64,000 nt of DNA. Source: GWE2-42-39 sp034003625 (GTDB lineage: Bacteria > Bacteroidota > Bacteroidia > Bacteroidales > Prolixibacteraceae). The notes beneath the pieces are model-generated. The model saw only the letters and a program-made list of their open reading frames with translations, was not told the origin of the DNA and ran no database searches. Position numbers and translations under genes: made by a program. This document shows positions 47,806 to 55,301 of this stretch, in pieces; within the stretch, counting starts at the first letter, position 1; each line of letters opens with the position of its first letter. The stretch spans positions 62,001 to 126,000 of the forward strand of contig JAVEYG010000007.1 of NCBI GenBank assembly GCA_034003625.1. The letters run 5' to 3'.

Positions 47806-49413
47806 ATGTTACTTGCTTTAATTAAATTAAAAATTATTGGAATTCTAACGTTTATATTTGTCATACAAATAAAAGCACAGACTCAGCCACTCTCTGTAAT
47901 TCCCCGACCTAAGGAATTAATAGAATCTCAAGGATGTTTTGTCTTGGATGAAGATACCTATCTGAAATATGAACGATCAAATAGAGAAGTAGAACGCATT
48001 GCAGTTTATTTTCATAATTATTTGGTACATTATTACGATTTGTATTTGACTTCATCACCTAATAGCAAAAAAGTCATACGGCTGAAGATTGACAATTCGA
48101 TTCAACTTGGAACAGAAGGTTACCAGATGAAGGTTAGCAGAGGAGAAATCCTTATCACAGCATCATCTACGAATGGCTTGTTTTATGGTATTCAGACCTT
48201 AAAACAATTAATGCCAGCACAATCCTCGGATAAATTAAACATTCCTTATCTTGAGATAGAAGATCAGCCACGGTTTGCATGGCGAGGCTTAATGCTGGAT
48301 GTCAGTCGTCATTTTTTTCCCGTTTTCTATCTTAAAGAATTATTGGACTACATGGCATTGTATAAACTCAATACTTTTCATTGGCACTTAACTGACGATC
48401 AAGGCTGGCGTATTGAAATTAAAAAATATCCAAAATTAACTGATTTCGCTTCTTGGAGAAATGAAACGATTGAAGGAAATGCAAAAGTGTCAAAAACTTA
48501 TGATGGGATAGGTTACGGAGGATTTTATACTCAAGATCAAATAAGGGATATTGTGCAGTATGCTACAGAACGTTTTATTACCGTTATTCCTGAAATAGAG
48601 ATGCCGGGACATTCAAGCGCAGCTTTAGCAGCATATCCCGAGTTGGGATGTACAGGAGGCCCCTACAATGTTCAAAAAACATGGGGACGGATGAAAGATG
48701 TATATTGCCCAGGAAAAGAAGAAACATTTCTGTTTCTACAGAATGTAATCACAGAAATTTGCAATCTTTTTCCGTCTCCATATATTCACATAGGAGGAGA
48801 TGAATGTCCGAAGATAACATGGAAAGAATGTACTAATTGTCAGAAAAGAATTAAAGATGAAAAGTTAAAAGATGAGGACGAACTTCAAAGCTATTTCATA
48901 CGAAGAATGGAAAAATACCTGATCAGTAAAAATAAAAAACTTATTGGATGGGATGAAATTTTAGAAGGTGGATTATCACCAGAAGCAACGGTGATGTCGT
49001 GGAGAGGCATTGAAGGTGGAATCAAAGCCATCAAACTTGGGCATGATGTGGTAATGACCCCTACTGCTTATTGCTATTTTGATTATTATCAAAGCCGTAA
49101 TAAGACTGTTGAACATCCATCTTATCAGCAATTTTTACCTCTTGAAAAGGTTTACAGTTATGATCCCATACCAGATAAACTTAATGATGAAGAATCTAAA
49201 CATATTTTAGGAACACAAGCAAATGTTTGGACAGAATATATAACAAATATAGACCAGTTAGAATATATGGTTTTCCCAAGGATATGTGCCCTTTCGGAAA
49301 TCGCGTGGTCTGCGAAAGAATTGAGAGACTTTACTAACTTCCGAAAGAGAATGGAAACAGAATATTTGCGTATGAAAATGCTTCATATTAATTATTGCGA
49401 TCACTCTTTTTGA
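47806..49413 (+). CDS. Exported GH20 beta-N-acetylhexosaminidase
   Basis: This 535-residue enzyme has a signal peptide (about 1-25), an N-terminal GH20b-like domain (about 26-150) and the GH20 barrel (about 155-500). FAWRGLMLDVSRHFFPV and LNTFHWHLTDDQGWRIEIKKYP are family signatures, and the catalytic pair is Asp332-Glu333 in IHIGGDECP. It should remove terminal beta-linked N-acetylglucosamine or N-acetylgalactosamine by substrate-assisted catalysis. The gene is visibly richer in A and T than the genes before it, suggesting a separate origin. It is the last gene before the conjugative element region. Confidence 0.93.
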   Translation: MLLALIKLKIIGILTFIFVIQIKAQTQPLSVIPRPKELIESQGCFVLDEDTYLKYERSNREVERIAVYFHNYLVHYYDLYLTSSPNSKKVIRLKIDNSIQLGTEGYQMKVSRGEILITASSTNGLFYGIQTLKQLMPAQSSDKLNIPYLEIEDQPRFAWRGLMLDVSRHFFPVFYLKELLDYMALYKLNTFHWHLTDDQGWRIEIKKYPKLTDFASWRNETIEGNAKVSKTYDGIGYGGFYTQDQIRDIVQYATERFITVIPEIEMPGHSSAALAAYPELGCTGGPYNVQKTWGRMKDVYCPGKEETFLFLQNVITEICNLFPSPYIHIGGDECPKITWKECTNCQKRIKDEKLKDEDELQSYFIRRMEKYLISKNKKLIGWDEILEGGLSPEATVMSWRGIEGGIKAIKLGHDVVMTPTAYCYFDYYQSRNKTVEHPSYQQFLPLEKVYSYDPIPDKLNDEESKHILGTQANVWTEYITNIDQLEYMVFPRICALSEIAWSAKELRDFTNFRKRMETEYLRMKMLHINYCDHSF

Positions 49414-49589
49414 GATTCTATAAGACTTAAGCGACCTGGCTAAGCAGAAAATGATTTAAATTAGACGATAATTGTTGCGAAAAAAATGGAAATAGACAAA
49501 TGAATTGACTAATGATTTTTAGGGAAGAAACAAAAAATTTAACAGGTACTATGATGGTACTGAAGCATTAACATGTTTAATTATTCGAC

Positions 49590-49712
49590 ATGAAAACGTA
49601 TTTAAAAGCCATTCTTAGTTTAGAAAATGATCGGACTTTGCAAAGTCGTCTTGTGCCGGATGTTTACTTGGATATTCCTCAGCAAGGGCCAAAGATTTAC
49701 CTCTCAATTTGA
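49590..49712 (+). other. Short open frame in the 360-base spacer before rteC
   Basis: A 40-codon ATG frame encodes MKTYLKAILSLENDRTLQSR and 20 further residues, then stops. It has no recognised similarity and may be a remnant or chance frame. Within it, 49634-49647 is the perfect palindrome GACTTTGCAAAGTC, a possible protein-binding site. The rest of 49414-49774 shows no gene or tRNA. Confidence 0.25.
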
Positions 49713-49774
49713 GGTTGAATCCGGTCTTGACAGGATAATGCATTTAAGTCGAATCGGCTAAGATTTGGTTTGCC

Positions 49775-50626
49775 ATGAACAATAACTACACCCCGGAACA
49801 AATAGTTGAAGTATTGAAGAACAATTTACAGGAGCTTGGTTGTGACGGGACCAGCGACCTGCTGGTTATAGAAAAAGCCATTGGGTGCTGTTCTTCCGCA
49901 CTTTTGGAGCTACGGGAATACGTCAGTGGATATGACTTTAAAACACGGGAAGACGAAATCTATTTCTTTAAAGTTATCAAACCGTACGTCCTCGGAGAAT
50001 ACCTGTACTTCTCCAAACTGTTCGAGATAGAAACCCGGCGGCCGGTGACAACGGCGAGGGCCCAAAAGAAATATTTAAAGAAGATGATTTCACAGGCGCA
50101 GCGATTCTTCAATGAAAACCCGGAGTCGTACCAGTATTACCGGAGCGGGTCAACGCATTTCGACGAGAAGTGTTTTGTCAGGACAAAAACGATTAACTGC
50201 CTGAACGCGCATCATTTTGTTGTGGACCCGTTGTTTTCAACAAGCCATGATTATACCCTGGCGGCTATAATGGCCAATGAAAAAATCATTGTTTACTGTA
50301 AAACTGAAGTCAAGCAATTGGAAGAGCTTGGAAGGGCCGCTGAACTGCAAAAATTGTTAAAACAGGCAAAACTCAATTTCAAGTGGACCGGGAGTAAAAC
50401 CGACCTGGTGGAAATGATCTACGGGGTCCGTGACACGGGCACCATTAATAACGGGAAAGTGGAAATCATAGACCTGGTTAAAGGTTACGAGATTTTCTTT
50501 AACATCAAACTCCCCAGGTTTTACCATACGTTTTCCGAGATGAAAGAGCGCGCCAATCGTACAAGTTTCCTGGACCTGATGAAAAAATGTTTGATCAAAA
50601 GGATGGACGAAAGCGATGAGAAATGA
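49775..50626 (+). CDS. rteC: RteC-family regulator of conjugative element excision
   Basis: This 283-residue protein matches the RteC family, DNA-binding regulators that in CTnDOT activate the excision genes. It is alpha-helical, with FFKVIKPYVLGEYLYFSKLFEIETRRP and YYRSGSTHFDEKCFVR in the middle and DLVEMIYGVRDTGTINNGKVEI near the C-terminal winged-helix part. It marks the beginning of the recognisable conjugative element genes in the window. The two-component partners RteA/RteB known from CTnDOT are not present here. Its likely targets are the excisionase-like gene and other genes downstream. Confidence 0.88.
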   Translation: MNNNYTPEQIVEVLKNNLQELGCDGTSDLLVIEKAIGCCSSALLELREYVSGYDFKTREDEIYFFKVIKPYVLGEYLYFSKLFEIETRRPVTTARAQKKYLKKMISQAQRFFNENPESYQYYRSGSTHFDEKCFVRTKTINCLNAHHFVVDPLFSTSHDYTLAAIMANEKIIVYCKTEVKQLEELGRAAELQKLLKQAKLNFKWTGSKTDLVEMIYGVRDTGTINNGKVEIIDLVKGYEIFFNIKLPRFYHTFSEMKERANRTSFLDLMKKCLIKRMDESDEK

Positions 50627-50770
50627 GAACAAAAAGGATATAAACCGAAATTATAAACAGGAATACAAACTATTGGAAATAATCTAACAATTCAAATTTA
50701 AAAAGATCATGTAGAGTGTTTAGAAAATAAGGACATATTAAAATTATAAAAGCGTTGGCTTTTATTCTTG

Positions 50771-50927
50771 TACCGGAAAATCGTCAAATCAATACACCAC
50801 AGGAATATAAGTGAACGGCCCCCGTATGGCGTGGGCTGTGCTTATTTGTGGTGTGGGTGTTTGACGATACCTCTGGTACGAATAACGTGCAGTTCACGTT
50901 TCTTTTTGTGCCCGGGTATTTGACGAT
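50771..50927 (+). ncRNA. Long structured leader with two alternative pairings
   Basis: Bases 50771-50880 fold into one long interrupted hairpin. GTACCGGA pairs with TCTGGTAC, ATCGTCAAA (50780-50788) with TTTGACGAT (50860-50868), ACACCACA (50794-50801) with TGTGGTGT (50847-50854), ATAAG with CTTAT, and CGGCCC with GGGCTG. A second copy of TTTGACGAT lies at 50919-50927 and could pair with 50780-50788 instead. Between the two copies is a small hairpin followed by TCTTTTT. This layout looks like an attenuator or regulatory RNA upstream of the small gene at 50956. I did not match it to a named RNA family. Confidence 0.6.
50884..50907 (+). terminator. Weak intrinsic terminator inside the structured leader
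   Basis: AACGTG (50884-50889) pairs with CACGTT (50895-50900) around the loop CAGTT, followed directly by TCTTTTT. The stem is short and of moderate GC, so it is at best a conditional terminator. Confidence 0.5.
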
Positions 50928-50955
50928 CTCCTGTCCAAAACATATAAATAAAGAA

Positions 50956-51204
50956 ATGTATCAAACTGAAAAAAACAACAGAAATGCCGATCTGGTAAGC
51001 GCATTTCTCCGGTGCCCGTTCGGAGAAACGGTTTCTGATTGCCCGTTTATCCAGGCCTATCAACTCAATAACCCTCAAAAACAAATCATGCTTTTAAACT
51101 CCCTTCCAGGACAGGAACTTGAGCAACTCCGTTCCCACCACCGGACGTGCATGGCACTACGAAGGGCTGATTTTCTTGTAAACGGAGATCCACAAAAAAG
51201 ATAA
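50956..51204 (+). CDS. Small element protein of unknown function
   Basis: An 82-residue protein starts at the ATG at 50956 (MYQTEKNNRNADLVSAFLRC). The frame is open further upstream, but that part lies in the structured leader and looks non-coding. The C-terminal part NNPQKQIMLLNSLPGQELEQLRSHHRTCMALRR is charged and helical. It sits between RteC and the excisionase-like gene, where conjugative elements of this group often carry short accessory genes. I do not recognise the family. Confidence 0.6.
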   Translation: MYQTEKNNRNADLVSAFLRCPFGETVSDCPFIQAYQLNNPQKQIMLLNSLPGQELEQLRSHHRTCMALRRADFLVNGDPQKR

Positions 51205-51263
51205 GATTTTTTACAATTCATTCCTGAATCAAAAAAACAGCGTCTGAGATGTAAAAAAATCAG

Positions 51264-51286
51264 ACCGGAGTCCGGGTCAACGTTGG
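51264..51286 (+). promoter_or_regulatory. Palindromic operator candidate, copy 1
   Basis: The sequence contains CCGGA-G-TCCGG (51265-51275) followed by GTCAACGTTGG. The same 22 bases recur exactly at 54160-54181. This copy lies 43 bases before the preferred start of the excisionase-like gene. Confidence 0.55.
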
Positions 51287-51328
51287 TTTGAAACTCAAAT
51301 GAAGGCTTCAATTTTGGGACATGTCAAA

Positions 51329-51649
51329 ATGAACCATTCAAAATTAAAAGTTATGCCTTCAGAAATTATTACTACCGACGATCTTCGGGAATTCAAGCTC
51401 GAATTATTTTCCGAACTAAAAAAACTGTTTGACGAGCGCCAGGGACAACCCGCGAAAAAATGGTTAAAATCGTATGAAGTCCGAAAAATGCTGGGTATTT
51501 CCCCCGGAACGCTTCAGAACATGCGCATTAACGGGACCATCCCGTTTACCAGGATGGGCGGGATCCTGTTTTATGATTCCGGCGAGATCCAGAAAATCCT
51601 GGAATCCAATAAGCAGAAAGACAGGTTTAGTTTCACCGCCCGGCGATGA
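51329..51649 (+). CDS. Excisionase-like helix-turn-helix DNA-binding protein
   Basis: This protein of about 106 residues has an acidic helical N-terminus (DDLREFKLELFSELKKLFDERQ) and a MerR/Xis-like winged helix-turn-helix, KSYEVRKMLGISPGTLQNMRINGTIPFTRMGGILFYDSGEIQKILE. Such proteins bend DNA at element ends to promote excision, or regulate the element's genes. ATGs at 51299, 51329 and 51353 are all in frame; 51329 (MNHSKLK) is a compromise. It overlaps the next gene by four bases (ATGA). Confidence 0.85.
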   Translation: MNHSKLKVMPSEIITTDDLREFKLELFSELKKLFDERQGQPAKKWLKSYEVRKMLGISPGTLQNMRINGTIPFTRMGGILFYDSGEIQKILESNKQKDRFSFTARR

Positions 51650-52674
51650 ATTACATCCGGCATTTGAACGGATTCTTTGAACGTTTGGCAGAAGATGAGC
51701 GCCTTTCTTCCTATCACATCAGCCTGTATATTGCCCTGTTTCAGCATTGGAACGCCAACCGGTTCAGCGACCAGTTTATCATTTCAAGAACAGAAGTGAT
51801 GAGGCTGGCCCGTATCGGTTCTGCCAATACCTATGCCCGTTGCATGAGGGACCTGACAGACTGGGGCTATATAGCTTACTTCCCGTCTTCCAATCTTCAT
51901 TCAGGAAGCAAGGTTTCCTGTATCAGATTTGATATTGGAAGCGATACCGCATGTGATACCGGTATTAAAAGTGATACAGCATCTGACACTGCAACAGGTA
52001 CAACTACTGAGATCAGTATTTCAGGCGATCTTAACAGTGATACTGCATCTGATATTACAACCGATACAACAAATGATACCGGTACTTCAGGTAATCTTAA
52101 AAGTGATACCGGGGCTGATACGACAGGCGATACCGGTATCAGATGTGATACCGGAACTGATAAGACAGCTGATACGGCAAGTGATACCGGTATCATTACC
52201 GGTACCGAAAATGATACCGGAAGAAGTACAGCCACCGGTATAAATGAACCTGCCGGTATTGAATCTGATACCGGAACTGATACAGCAAGTGATACACTTT
52301 TTATAAACATTACAAAGAAGAATAAACTAAAAGAAGAATCTTCAAAAAGAAATTCAAAAGAAAAAGTTTCAGAAGAAGAAGAAATCAGAAAAAGAGATGG
52401 TGAACCCAAAATTCAAATCCCGGGGATTGAAACCGTCAGAAACTTTTTTGAACAGAACCGGTCATCACCTGGTGAAGCGCAAAAGTTTTACACCCGTTAC
52501 CAGTCCTCGGGCTGGAAAACCGGGGATATGAAAGCCATTGCTTCCTGGCAGGCCCTTGCCCGGAAATGGATCGAAAACAATCAAAACAATAAAGCAGATG
52601 AACGAAAACATAATCAAAACAGGACCGGCCAGCTCAGTGTCACGGTCAACAAAAATTACGATGAACCCTTATGA
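51646..52674 (+). CDS. Winged-helix element protein with long Asp-Thr repeat linker
   Basis: This 342-residue protein has an N-terminal winged helix-turn-helix domain (about 1-100, LSSYHISLYIALFQHWNANRF and SRTEVMRLARIGSANTYARCMRDL). A disordered middle (about 100-222) is made mostly of D-T-x-x units such as SDTASDTA and DTGTDT. A strongly charged stretch (KEESSKRNSKEKVSEEEEIRKR) and a conserved helical C-terminus (IETVRNFFEQNRSSPGEAQKFYTRYQSSGWKTGDM) follow. The ends resemble replication or regulatory proteins of Bacteroidota conjugative elements, and the tail resembles helicase-loader partner domains. It precedes and overlaps a DnaC-like ATPase gene, which supports a role in element replication. 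Confidence 0.8.
   Translation: MNYIRHLNGFFERLAEDERLSSYHISLYIALFQHWNANRFSDQFIISRTEVMRLARIGSANTYARCMRDLTDWGYIAYFPSSNLHSGSKVSCIRFDIGSDTACDTGIKSDTASDTATGTTTEISISGDLNSDTASDITTDTTNDTGTSGNLKSDTGADTTGDTGIRCDTGTDKTADTASDTGIITGTENDTGRSTATGINEPAGIESDTGTDTASDTLFINITKKNKLKEESSKRNSKEKVSEEEEIRKRDGEPKIQIPGIETVRNFFEQNRSSPGEAQKFYTRYQSSGWKTGDMKAIASWQALARKWIENNQNNKADERKHNQNRTGQLSVTVNKNYDEPL
51940..52290 (+). repeat. Degenerate 12-bp coding repeat (GATACC-type units)
   Basis: Imperfect units built around GATAC(C/A)GG or GATACAGCA encode repeated Asp-Thr pairs. The perfect palindrome GATACCGGTATC occurs at 52129-52140 and 52183-52194. The lack of stop codons in the repeats also keeps other frames and the opposite strand open, which explains long false frames here. 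Copy number is likely to vary between related elements. Confidence 0.8.
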
Positions 52675-53323
52675 GCAGATTGCCGATTTTAAGGGTGGAA
52701 TATTCAATTTCAGCTTTTCAACCAGCGTACAATGGATGGAAGAACACGGCAAAATCCTGTTTGGGGACCATTTCGCCATTTACCCGGACGATTTGGAATT
52801 GATCTACAAACTGCTGGTTTATGCCATCGGTGATAAGGAAAACGCAGAACGGCACGGGGTTAGTCTTCAGAAAGGATTACTTGCCTGTGGGCCAGTTGGT
52901 TGTGGAAAGTCATGTTTGTTGAAGCTGATCAGCTATTTCTTTCCCAGGGAAACACAGTACCAGATCAAGCCCACGCGGGAGATCAGCTTTGAATTCGAGA
53001 AAGACGGATTTTCAGTGATAAACCTTTACAGTAAAGGTTCATTCTTCAGGTACGGCGAAAGGTTTTTGCCCAGAGCATATTGTTTTGACGATCTGGGACT
53101 TGAACAAACCCCCAAATATTACGGAAACGATTGCAACGTGATGGCTGAAATCCTCCTTGCCCGCTACGATCTGTTTGTTTCCAAACGTATGATGACCCAC
53201 ATTACTACCAACCTTTCAGCCTCTGAACTGGAAGCCATTTACGGGAACCGCGTCCGCAGCCGGATGCGCGAAATGTTTAACCTGGTGGCTTTTGACAGGG
53301 AATCCAAAGACAAAAGACGTTAA
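52598..53323 (+). CDS. DnaC/IstB-like AAA+ ATPase
   Basis: This protein of about 241 residues has a Walker A motif GPVGCGKS (residues 98-105), a Walker B-type segment AYCFDDLGLEQTP, and sensor/arginine-finger regions (HITTNLSASELEAIYGNRVRSRMREMFNLVAF) typical of the DnaC/DnaA-related helicase-loader group. With the winged-helix protein overlapping upstream it probably forms a replication initiation pair for the element. In-frame starts exist at 52538, 52598 and 52661; the last gives the smallest overlap. Confidence 0.87.
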   Translation: MNENIIKTGPASSVSRSTKITMNPYEQIADFKGGIFNFSFSTSVQWMEEHGKILFGDHFAIYPDDLELIYKLLVYAIGDKENAERHGVSLQKGLLACGPVGCGKSCLLKLISYFFPRETQYQIKPTREISFEFEKDGFSVINLYSKGSFFRYGERFLPRAYCFDDLGLEQTPKYYGNDCNVMAEILLARYDLFVSKRMMTHITTNLSASELEAIYGNRVRSRMREMFNLVAFDRESKDKRR

Positions 53324-53348
53324 AAAGCCTTTTTGAAAGGTATGCTGC

Positions 53349-53388
53349 GGCCTGTTCGCGCTTTGGCTTCGCCGGGCGCGAACAAGCC
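53349..53388. repeat. Inverted repeat, 13-bp arms
   Basis: GGCCTGTTCGCGC (53349-53361) pairs with GCGCGAACAAGCC (53376-53388) with one wobble, and the loop holds a further GGC-TTC-GCC mini-stem. It lies 25 bases after the ATPase stop and has no T-run. It may be part of a transfer origin or an end-of-transcript structure. Confidence 0.6.
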
Positions 53389-53513
53389 TTGATCCAATTG
53401 TGGAAGATTGGCCCCGTCCGGTTCAAAGATCAATCCTTGTCCTTTCCTGACCGGATTGCCTTTCCCCTTACAAGGCCACACTTCCTGTTTTTGCAGGTTT
53501 TTAATGAATTTTG

Positions 53514-53540
53514 GCATTAATTACAATTAATGCAATTTTT
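53514..53540 (+). terminator. AT-rich hairpin with T-run
   Basis: GCATTAATT (53514-53522) pairs perfectly with AATTAATGC (53525-53533), followed by AATTTTT. The low GC content makes it a weak terminator. It is a candidate end for the transcript of the ATPase gene. Confidence 0.45.
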
Positions 53541-53680
53541 GTCCTGCGCTTTCCATGTCCCCCCGGCACATTCGCTTCACTTCGCCGTTCGCTCCCTAAT
53601 CCCGTTCGCTGCACTCACCGGAACCGGTCGTTCAGGTCAGCTTGTTCATCTCATAAGCCGGGTTGCACCGCGCGGCAAGA

Positions 53681-53721
53681 GTAGCCCGGTTAACTACCGC
53701 TTCGCTTTGTTAACGGGCTAC
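53681..53721. repeat. Inverted repeat, 13-bp arms with one bulge
   Basis: GTAGCCCGGTTAAC (53681-53694) pairs with GTTAACGGGCTAC (53709-53721), leaving one unpaired G. It is in the gene-free stretch before the tra operon, which also has many TTCGC repeats at about 53569-53613. It may belong to a transfer origin. Confidence 0.6.
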
Positions 53722-54039
53722 ACATGCCTTTCCCGGCCCGCATTTCAATAGCTTTTGACAGGTAATCTTTTCTTAAGCAGGTGACCAATCATGTCAAAAT
53801 CAAAAAGAAAAGCCAAGTTAGCCGGACTCCTCGCAAACCCAGCCTTAATAAATGCGCAAGGCCAAAGCAAGTGCCCGCTCTTTTAAACATTTGCAGAATC
53901 ACTCTTATCAATTTTTGGCTTTGATTTCGCGGTCCAGCCTTGCACATTCGCCCCGTCCGTCACCTTTCCGGCTTTCTTTTTATTTTTTTGACTGTTTTTT
54001 CTTTTTCTTTTCGAAATATTTTTTTCCAGGTCAAATTGA

Positions 54040-54062
54040 AATAAACCCTGTCAGGGTTTATT
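54040..54062 (+). terminator. 10-bp perfect hairpin
   Basis: AATAAACCCT (54040-54049) pairs with AGGGTTTATT (54053-54062) around GTC. The stem supplies the T-rich end. It may stop read-through into the tra operon. The stretch from 53541 to 54039 otherwise holds no convincing gene. Confidence 0.5.
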
Positions 54063-54157
54063 GAAAAATCACTTTCCCGGGAACTTTTCCAATCAAATCA
54101 GTCCATAACTGTCTAAATAATAACCGGATAAATATGGGTTCGCTAAAAAAAAAACAT

Positions 54158-54181
54158 ACCCGGAGTCCGGGTCAACGTTGG
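54158..54181 (+). promoter_or_regulatory. Palindromic operator candidate, copy 2, upstream of tra operon
   Basis: ACCCGGA-G-TCCGGGT (54158-54172) is a perfect 7-bp-arm palindrome and continues as CAACGTTGG. The final 22 bases are identical to 51265-51286. It lies about 95 bases before the first tra operon gene and follows an A-tract, as the first copy does. Confidence 0.6.
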
Positions 54182-54273
54182 CTTTTACCAATTTTCCTTA
54201 TCCCATTTTTGCACGGTGATCAGGCCCGACTACCGAACCGAGATCATACAATTTTTAATTAAAACGAAAAACC

Positions 54274-54627
54274 ATGTTTGGAATCAATCAAATCAGCTGG
54301 GGACAATTTTCAGGTTTTATTCTTTTTATCCTTATAGTCTGGTACCTGTCAGTTACCTTGCTTGCGTTTATCCATCAAAAGAGAAAGCGGAGTACACTTT
54401 TTGAAGACGATTCGTTTACCCCTGTTCTTGCCGAATCCCTTCAACCGATTGCGGTCTCCTCAAAAGATTATCCATCCGAATTAATCCCTGTCCGGCTTTC
54501 AGAAGACATTGCCCTGCCAGCTTCGCTTTATGAAGAAACAGGGATTGATGAGGGTTATTCCATCGACGCTTTTTCCAAACCCGGTCACCCGGAACTGCCA
54601 AAAATCCTGGAGAAAATCCAGCATTAA
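54274..54627 (+). CDS. Small membrane protein at the head of the tra operon
   Basis: This 117-residue protein has one transmembrane helix (about 11-33, FSGFILFILIVWYLSVTLLAF), a basic patch (HQKRKRS) and an acidic, probably disordered tail. Short proteins of this shape begin the tra operon in Bacteroidota conjugative elements. No catalytic motif is seen. It lies 45 bases upstream of traE. Confidence 0.7.
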   Translation: MFGINQISWGQFSGFILFILIVWYLSVTLLAFIHQKRKRSTLFEDDSFTPVLAESLQPIAVSSKDYPSELIPVRLSEDIALPASLYEETGIDEGYSIDAFSKPGHPELPKILEKIQH

Positions 54628-54672
54628 TCATAAACAATGCTCAATTATTAATTCTTAAAAACTCAAAGTCCC

Positions 54673-54987
54673 ATGAAAACAAAAGTTCAGTGTTTTTTTA
54701 AACGGGTGGAAGCCTTTATGGTGTTGCTCATTCTTGGTATAACCCAAACGATGGCCCAATCTGCCGCCGGTATTGACCAGGCCACCGCCGAAGTCAGCTC
54801 GTATGTCGATCCGGTCTCCAACCTGATTATTGCCATTGGCGCTGTCGTCGGTTTGATCGGCGGGGTACGTGTGTATATAAAGTGGCAGAGCGGCGACCAG
54901 GATACCCAAAAAGCCATTATGGGCTGGTTCGGGGCCTGCCTGTTCCTGATCCTGGTTGGCGTGGTGATCAAAGCATTCTTTGTGTGA
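54673..54987 (+). CDS. traE: TraE (DUF4134) conjugation membrane protein
   Basis: This 104-residue protein has a signal-like first helix and two more hydrophobic helices with VSNLIIAIGAVVGLIGGVRVYIKWQSGDQDTQKAIMGWFGACLFLILV. This is the classic DUF4134/TraE pattern and is similar in layout to VirB2-type pilins. It should be a pilin-like part of the mating apparatus. The stop overlaps the next ATG by one base (TGATG). Confidence 0.9.
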   Translation: MKTKVQCFFKRVEAFMVLLILGITQTMAQSAAGIDQATAEVSSYVDPVSNLIIAIGAVVGLIGGVRVYIKWQSGDQDTQKAIMGWFGACLFLILVGVVIKAFFV

Positions 54988-55292
54988 TGCAGGCCTACCC
55001 AATCAAAAAGGTGGATACCCGGTTGTACATCAAAGGGCTTTCCGGCCCTTTGGTTTTCCGGGCGCTGTATGGCATCATTGCTACCTTCCTGCTGTTCTCC
55101 GCGCTTTATATGCTGGCAGGCGTTTTCCCTGCTGTACTGATCGGAGTCCCTGCTTTTTTCGGCTACCTGTACCGGTTGAACACCATCCAGAAAAAGTACG
55201 GACCAGAAGGTTGGAATAAGAAACAGACCGCGAAGAAGCTACCTCAGTTTATCAGCTGTAAACGACGAATCCTTCAAACGTTTTCTAAATGA
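54987..55292 (+). CDS. traF: TraF (DUF4133) conjugation membrane protein
   Basis: This 101-residue protein starts at the ATG at 54987. YPIKKVDTRLYIKGLSGPLVFRALYGII is the DUF4133 start, followed by two helices and a KKYGPEGWNKKQTAKKLPQFI tail. It is VirB3-like and is encoded directly before the large ATPase, as VirB3 is before VirB4. Translation is coupled to traE. Confidence 0.9.
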   Translation: MQAYPIKKVDTRLYIKGLSGPLVFRALYGIIATFLLFSALYMLAGVFPAVLIGVPAFFGYLYRLNTIQKKYGPEGWNKKQTAKKLPQFISCKRRILQTFSK

Positions 55293-55301
55293 AATTCAAA
55301 A

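Noticed and set aside
51940..52290. Repeats resembling a CRISPR array
   Set aside because: The units are short, degenerate and in frame with a protein; there are no unique spacers of constant length and no cas genes.
51897..52409. A 170-codon open frame on the minus strand and another plus-strand frame at 51929-52243
   Set aside because: Both lie within the 12-bp coding repeat, which lacks stops in several frames. Their Val/Ser/Pro-rich products are translations of the repeat, and the frame used here has conserved domains on both sides.
53320..53517. Minus-strand frame of 65 codons after the ATPase gene
   Set aside because: It overlaps a strong inverted repeat and an AT-rich hairpin, its product has no recognisable motif, and its end abuts the ATPase stop.
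53852..54064. Plus-strand frame of 70 codons, and a 31-codon ATG frame at 53791
   Set aside because: The frame at 53852 runs through a T-rich tract that gives a Phe-rich tail and includes the 54040-54062 hairpin. The short frame has no similarity that I recognise.
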